A stretch of DNA of 64,000 bases from Hymenobacter sp. BT188 (GTDB taxonomy: Bacteria > Bacteroidota > Bacteroidia > Cytophagales > Hymenobacteraceae). Positions within the stretch are counted from its first letter, which is position 1. Every line of letters begins with the position of its first letter. The translations under genes were made by a program, and so were the position numbers. Of the stretch, positions 60,472-64,000 are shown in pieces. Under the pieces are notes generated by a model. That model was not told where the DNA came from. It did no database searches and saw nothing but the letters and a program-made list of their open reading frames with translations. The DNA lies in the NCBI RefSeq assembly GCF_014333585.1, contig NZ_JACSCW010000003.1, positions 620,001 through 684,000 of the forward strand. Direction: 5' to 3'.

Positions 60472-61146
60472 ATGAACGAGCTAGTATCCGAAGATTTCAT
60501 TGCTGTTTTGGTGCTTGATGATCACCAGATGGTGATAGAGGGTGTCAAGACCTTGCTGAAATCCAGACCCAATATCCGGGTAGTGGCCGAAGCAAATCGG
60601 GGCGCCGATGCGCTGCAGTTGCTGGTCAAGCATCCGGAAGTGCAGGTAGTACTCACTGACCTGAATATGCCTCAAATGTCGGGGCTGGAGTTCATTCGGG
60701 CGGCGCGCGAAGTCAATAGCAAGCTGCGTATTGTGGCGCTCAGCATGTTTTATGATCAAGCTTCCGTAACTGATGTGCTTAGTGCCGGTGGCTGTGGCTA
60801 CATGCTAAAAAGTCTGGGCCCGGAAGAGTTGATACAAGCCATTGAGCAAGTGGCAGCGGGCCGCACATACTTCAGCTCAGAAGTAGGCTCGATGCTGCTG
60901 CAAAATCTGGAGCTCACTGCTCTAAGGCCAGCCCCCGCCGCCGATGCTCCCGTGCCGCTGACTGTGCGTGAGCGGGAAGTGCTGGAGCTAATCAGTAAAG
61001 AGTACTCCAACCATCACATTGCCGAAAAGCTGTTTATCAGCGAGCGAACAGTGGAGACGCACCGTAAGAATATCTTAACCAAGACTAACTCAAAGTCAAT
61101 TATCGGCCTGATTCGCTACGCCTTGCGTCACAGACTTATTCAGTAA
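60472..61146 (+). CDS. Orphan NarL/FixJ-type response regulator (LuxR HTH)
   Basis: The 224-residue protein has a receiver domain with Asp16, Asp17 and phospho-acceptor Asp63 (VVLTDLNMPQMSG), and a LuxR helix-turn-helix at about 158-220 (LTVREREVLELISKEYSNHHIAEKLFISERTVETHRKNI; key: LTVREREVLEL and SERTVETHRKNI). No kinase is adjacent, so a distant sensor must phosphorylate it. The ATG at 60472 is chosen over the TTG at 60463. It may control the gene at 61551. The inverted repeat GTTGC-AG-GCAAC about 75 bases upstream could be an operator. Confidence 0.92.
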   Translation: MNELVSEDFIAVLVLDDHQMVIEGVKTLLKSRPNIRVVAEANRGADALQLLVKHPEVQVVLTDLNMPQMSGLEFIRAAREVNSKLRIVALSMFYDQASVTDVLSAGGCGYMLKSLGPEELIQAIEQVAAGRTYFSSEVGSMLLQNLELTALRPAPAADAPVPLTVREREVLELISKEYSNHHIAEKLFISERTVETHRKNILTKTNSKSIIGLIRYALRHRLIQ

Positions 61147-61168
61147 ATGCAACCTCTTTTAACTGCGT

Positions 61169-61197
61169 AGCCTCTACAGATTGTAGGGGCTTTTTTT
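61169..61197 (+). terminator. Terminator after the response regulator gene
   Basis: AGCCTCTACA pairs with TGTAGGGGCT (one G-T pair) around GAT, then seven T. The following 350 bases to 61550 hold no gene I can support. Confidence 0.85.
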
Positions 61198-61550
61198 ATG
61201 CTTTTTGGTGTAAGAATTGGCCGCTACGCCGAATCGTTATTTTAGGTTACACACTAACTACCTACTTAGTCGGCGACAATAAAGGCCTTAATTAAGCTTT
61301 AAATGCACTATTCGTAGGAGGCATCCGGGCTAGTACGTAGACAGGGTTACGTACTGCCCCAGACACAAAATTACGGGCTTATACGCATTTACATTTGCCT
61401 ATTAAATGATCTACCTTAGCATCGTTCAAAAAGATGTATCAATCTTCATAGTTACTAAACACAAAAGGTTAACTCATCAGTCTTCACTCTGGTAGTACTT
61501 TCCCGACAATTTCTACACACAAAATTTTCACACTATAAAGCAAACTTACC

Positions 61551-61754
61551 ATGCCGTCCAAGATCCTCTCCTTCATTTGCCACGCGCCGGGTATGATGCC
61601 TGGGTCGTATCCATCGGTTCCGACCATGCCTAGCTCTCGCTCGGTGGATCGTAAGCCAGAGGCCAAGAGCACTGCTCCAACTGGCCACTTCGCTGCTATT
61701 TATGAGAACGACCGGTTTGTTCGCTTCAAGTACATTAACAATGCTATTAGCTAA
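61551..61754 (+). CDS. 67-residue orphan peptide
   Basis: The frame starts ATGCCGTCC and encodes MPSKILSFICHAPGMMPGSY..., with many Pro, Ser and Met in the first half and the ending GHFAAIYENDRFVRFKYINNAIS. I find no family. It is preceded by about 350 bases without a gene and followed by a strong hairpin at 61816-61850, which together suggest a small monocistronic transcript. Nothing in the peptide marks it as a RiPP precursor or a toxin. It could be a real small protein or, less likely, a chance frame. Confidence 0.45.
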   Translation: MPSKILSFICHAPGMMPGSYPSVPTMPSSRSVDRKPEAKSTAPTGHFAAIYENDRFVRFKYINNAIS

Positions 61755-61815
61755 CTACTGCTTTATGGTTATGCAAGCTTAACCTTATAGATATTCATTA
61801 TAGCTACTTATTATT

Positions 61816-61850
61816 AACCGCCGCTTTTGCCCTAGGCAAGAGCGGCGGTT
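61816..61850 (+). terminator. Stem-loop after the 67-residue peptide
   Basis: AACCGCCGCT pairs with AGCGGCGGTT, with a further inner pairing of TGCC with GGCA around CTA. The T run behind it is weak, so it may be a stabilising hairpin rather than a full terminator. Confidence 0.6.
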
Positions 61851-61914
61851 CTCGTTTGGGGCTAACCAGTTCAGATTTACGCTAACTTGCGGCCCAGTCC
61901 ATTCATTTGCGTGC

Positions 61915-63957
61915 ATGCTTCCTTCGCCGCTTCGCTTTCTGCTCTTCTTATTAGCCTTCGTTACGGCTGGCCCACTTTTCGCCCAAAACGCGCCTTTTAT
62001 TCCCGATGAGAAGGCCTACTACGGCATTGCCGCCCGCAGTAGCGGCCGGTCGCTGGACGTAGCCAATTCCTCGCTTGAGTCGGGAGCGGCTATGGTGCAA
62101 TGGGAATTTACCCACGCCCCTAGCCAGCAGTGGCGCTTTGTGCGCGTGATGCCTGGCAGCGACTATTTCCGGATTGAAGGACGCCAAAGCGGCAAGTGCC
62201 TGACAGTAGATAAACCCGATGAAAATGCCCCCCTGGTGCAGCGGCCCTATACGGGCAGTCTGTATCAGCAGTGGCGCCTGGTGCCGGGTGGCCCGGCGGG
62301 CAGCTTACAGCTTATCAGCAAGGGCAACGACCGCTGTATTTCCGTAGCCTCCGCCGATAAGGCCAACGGAACGCCCGTTGTTTCACAGAAGCCTGCTAAT
62401 CGGGCTACGCAGCAATGGCGCTTATTCAAGCTGCGCCTGAACGTGGATGCCAGCCTGCCCGGCTTTGGGCCGCCTAAGGCCTTGAATACACTGAATACAT
62501 CTGGCAATGAGTTGCAACCCGTGCTGGCGCCCGACAACTCGACCTTGTTTTTTGTGCGCACCAAGTTTGCCGGCAATATGGAAGGCAACGCCGAATCGGG
62601 TGATATCTGGATGAGCCGCTCCGTGGATCAGGGCCGTACCTGGAACCCAGCCATACGCTTCGATGGCCTCAATACGCCCCAGCACAACGGCGTGATGGCT
62701 GTGGTAAAGGATGGTTACTACTTATTGGTGCGCGGCTACTATGAGCGCGACGGTACCTTCCACGATGATGGTATTTCGCGGGCTGCTCGTAATGTGGGGG
62801 GCAAAAATGGCAACCGTACTGAGCAGCTGGACATAATTAACTATTACTCCACCGGTACAGCCACTACTTTTTTTCAAACGAACGACGAGAAGGTTCTGCT
62901 GCTTTCCTTGGAGCGGGCCGAAGGCTATGGCGGCAATGATATATATATCAGCCAGCCGGCGGGCAAAGGCTCGTGGTCGGAGCCGCGTAACCTGGGCGAG
63001 GTAGTGAACTCACCGGGCTTTGAATTTGCCCCTTGGCTTTCGCCCGACGGCAAAACGCTGTATTTCTCCTCCTACGGCCACGGCGGCTACGGCAGCGCCG
63101 ACATCTTCGCCAGCACCCGCCTCGACGACTCCTGGACCAAGTGGAGCGAGCCGCGCAACCTCGGACCAACTCTTAATGGTCCGGGCTTCGATGCCTACTT
63201 CAGCCTCACGCCCGATGGTAAGCAGGCTTACTACGCCGCGTCCCGCACGGCTAACGGCCCCGCTGACCTGTTTCGGGTGGACGTAGGCGTGGTGCCTCCC
63301 GACTCGGTGGTGGAAACAGTGCCGGCTCCCACCTTCGCCGTGGCCCCACCGCGGGCGCTGCTAACGGGCCGCGTTATTAATGCCAAAACCCAACAGGCGG
63401 TGGCCGCCGAAGTGAAAATTGCGAGTCTGGGGGGCAATTTCTCGTACAACGCTACCTCCCGCGTAGAGGCCGGCACGGGGACCTACCAGTTTACGTTGCC
63501 GCCCGGCCGCTACCGGCTATCAGCGGTAAGCGGAGGATTTCTGACGGCCACCGATACACTTACCGTTACGGTGCCGCTCACCCGCAACCTCCTTCTGGTG
63601 CCCGCTGGAGTCGGCTCACGACTGGAGTTGCCAACGCTGATTTTTGCCCAAGGCAAATACAATCTGCTCGGGGCATCTTACGCGGAACTGAATCGCTTGG
63701 CTGGCACTCTCACCGATAATCCCACGGTAAATATTCGTCTGGAAGGCCACACCGATAACCAAGGTAATGCGGCTCTTAACCAGAAGCTGTCGGAGGATAG
63801 GGTGACGGAGGTGAAGCGCTACCTCGTAAGTCGCGGCGTAGCCGAAGACAGGATCAGCACCGTAGGCTACGGCGGCACGAAACCTCGCGCCAGCAATGAG
63901 CGCGAAGAAACCCGTCGCCTGAATCGGCGCGTGGAGTTTACCATCACTAAAGAGTAA
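61915..63957 (+). CDS. OmpA-family protein with ricin-type lectin and PD40 repeats
   Basis: The 680-residue protein has a signal peptide ending LFAQ, then a ricin-type beta-trefoil of about 125 residues (QQWRF, QQWRL and QQWRL mark the three QxW repeats at about 64, 117 and 163). PD40 beta-propeller repeats follow with SPDGKTLYFSSYGHGGYGSADIF (key: GKTLYFSSYGHGG) and TPDGKQAYYAAS, then a carboxypeptidase regulatory-like beta domain (about 480-560), and an OmpA C-terminal domain with RLEGHTDNQGNAALNQKLSEDR (key: GHTDNQGNAALNQKLS) that binds peptidoglycan. It is an outer-membrane anchor displaying a sugar-binding face. The ATG at 61915 is chosen. Confidence 0.88.
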   Translation: MLPSPLRFLLFLLAFVTAGPLFAQNAPFIPDEKAYYGIAARSSGRSLDVANSSLESGAAMVQWEFTHAPSQQWRFVRVMPGSDYFRIEGRQSGKCLTVDKPDENAPLVQRPYTGSLYQQWRLVPGGPAGSLQLISKGNDRCISVASADKANGTPVVSQKPANRATQQWRLFKLRLNVDASLPGFGPPKALNTLNTSGNELQPVLAPDNSTLFFVRTKFAGNMEGNAESGDIWMSRSVDQGRTWNPAIRFDGLNTPQHNGVMAVVKDGYYLLVRGYYERDGTFHDDGISRAARNVGGKNGNRTEQLDIINYYSTGTATTFFQTNDEKVLLLSLERAEGYGGNDIYISQPAGKGSWSEPRNLGEVVNSPGFEFAPWLSPDGKTLYFSSYGHGGYGSADIFASTRLDDSWTKWSEPRNLGPTLNGPGFDAYFSLTPDGKQAYYAASRTANGPADLFRVDVGVVPPDSVVETVPAPTFAVAPPRALLTGRVINAKTQQAVAAEVKIASLGGNFSYNATSRVEAGTGTYQFTLPPGRYRLSAVSGGFLTATDTLTVTVPLTRNLLLVPAGVGSRLELPTLIFAQGKYNLLGASYAELNRLAGTLTDNPTVNIRLEGHTDNQGNAALNQKLSEDRVTEVKRYLVSRGVAEDRISTVGYGGTKPRASNEREETRRLNRRVEFTITKE

Positions 63958-64000
63958 ACCCTATTCCAACTAGATTTCTACCTCATTCTATTGGCACGTA

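Noticed and set aside
1..64000. CRISPR array, tRNA, rRNA, IS element or prophage
   Set aside because: I looked for evenly spaced direct repeats, tRNA cloverleaf cores, conserved rRNA segments and transposase or phage proteins, and saw none. The palindromic repeats are dispersed, not in arrays.

Overview
The window looks like chromosomal DNA of a Bacteroidota bacterium of the Cytophagales type, most likely Hymenobacter or a close relative. This rests on three things. The gene content is typical: a TonB-dependent receptor with a carboxypeptidase-like N-domain next to a DUF4249 lipoprotein, PD40/OmpA proteins, DUF3667, DHH-free core housekeeping genes with Bacteroidota-type N-termini, and a two-domain amidohydrolase pair. 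Promoter-like boxes match the Bacteroidota TAnnTTTG -7 pattern, often just before the start codon. Shine-Dalgarno sequences are weak or absent. There is no rRNA, tRNA, phage, transposase or CRISPR array that I can see.

Layout. 1-4.6 kb: the start of a dicarboxylate/cation symporter (cut by the window edge), a dipeptide epimerase, a DUF3667 protein, a MarR regulator with a YceI protein, and a hypothetical protein. 4.6-13.1 kb: clpS, recR, a glycosyltransferase fused to a degenerate sugar-transferase module, an aspartate aminotransferase-like enzyme, a heptose-7-phosphate kinase, hemE, marC and purE. 13.1-23.3 kb: an EEP-family membrane phosphatase/nuclease, an FAD monooxygenase, dnaK, an alpha/beta hydrolase overlapping a pseudouridine synthase, a lipoprotein, a VWA membrane protein and an AT-rich orphan membrane protein. 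23.3-36.9 kb: a YiiX-like amidase, a two-component system divergent from an exported protein, fabG, a geranylgeranyl-reductase-like flavoprotein, lpdA, a DMT exporter, rarA, sppA and a purine nucleoside phosphorylase. 36.9-49.8 kb: the DUF4249/TonB receptor pair, thioredoxin, a small HNH nuclease, an unknown protein, sbcC and sbcD with an AT-rich lipoprotein gene between them, and an MBL-rhodanese fusion. 49.8-64 kb: a small exported protein, an amino-acid permease, a DUF2945 protein, an M19 dipeptidase, two amidohydrolases, a DUF1989 plus heme-hydroxylase-family (YqcI/YcgG, GntA-like) pair, an orphan LuxR-type response regulator, a 67-residue peptide and a ricin/PD40/OmpA protein.

Two things stand out. 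First, the heptamer GGGGGGC (usually within CTGGGGGGC followed by an A/T run) occurs by my hand count about 59 times in 64 kb on both strands, inside genes in several reading frames, and as inverted pairs that form most of the transcription terminators. This resembles DNA-uptake-sequence or HIP1-type genome motifs. Second, the overlapping pair at 58.8-60.1 kb joins a family of guanidino N-hydroxylases with a family that includes carboxyguanidine deiminase subunits, and so could act on an N-hydroxyguanidine or related nitrogen compound. The intergenic regions also carry at least five families of long imperfect palindromes, one of them present four times.
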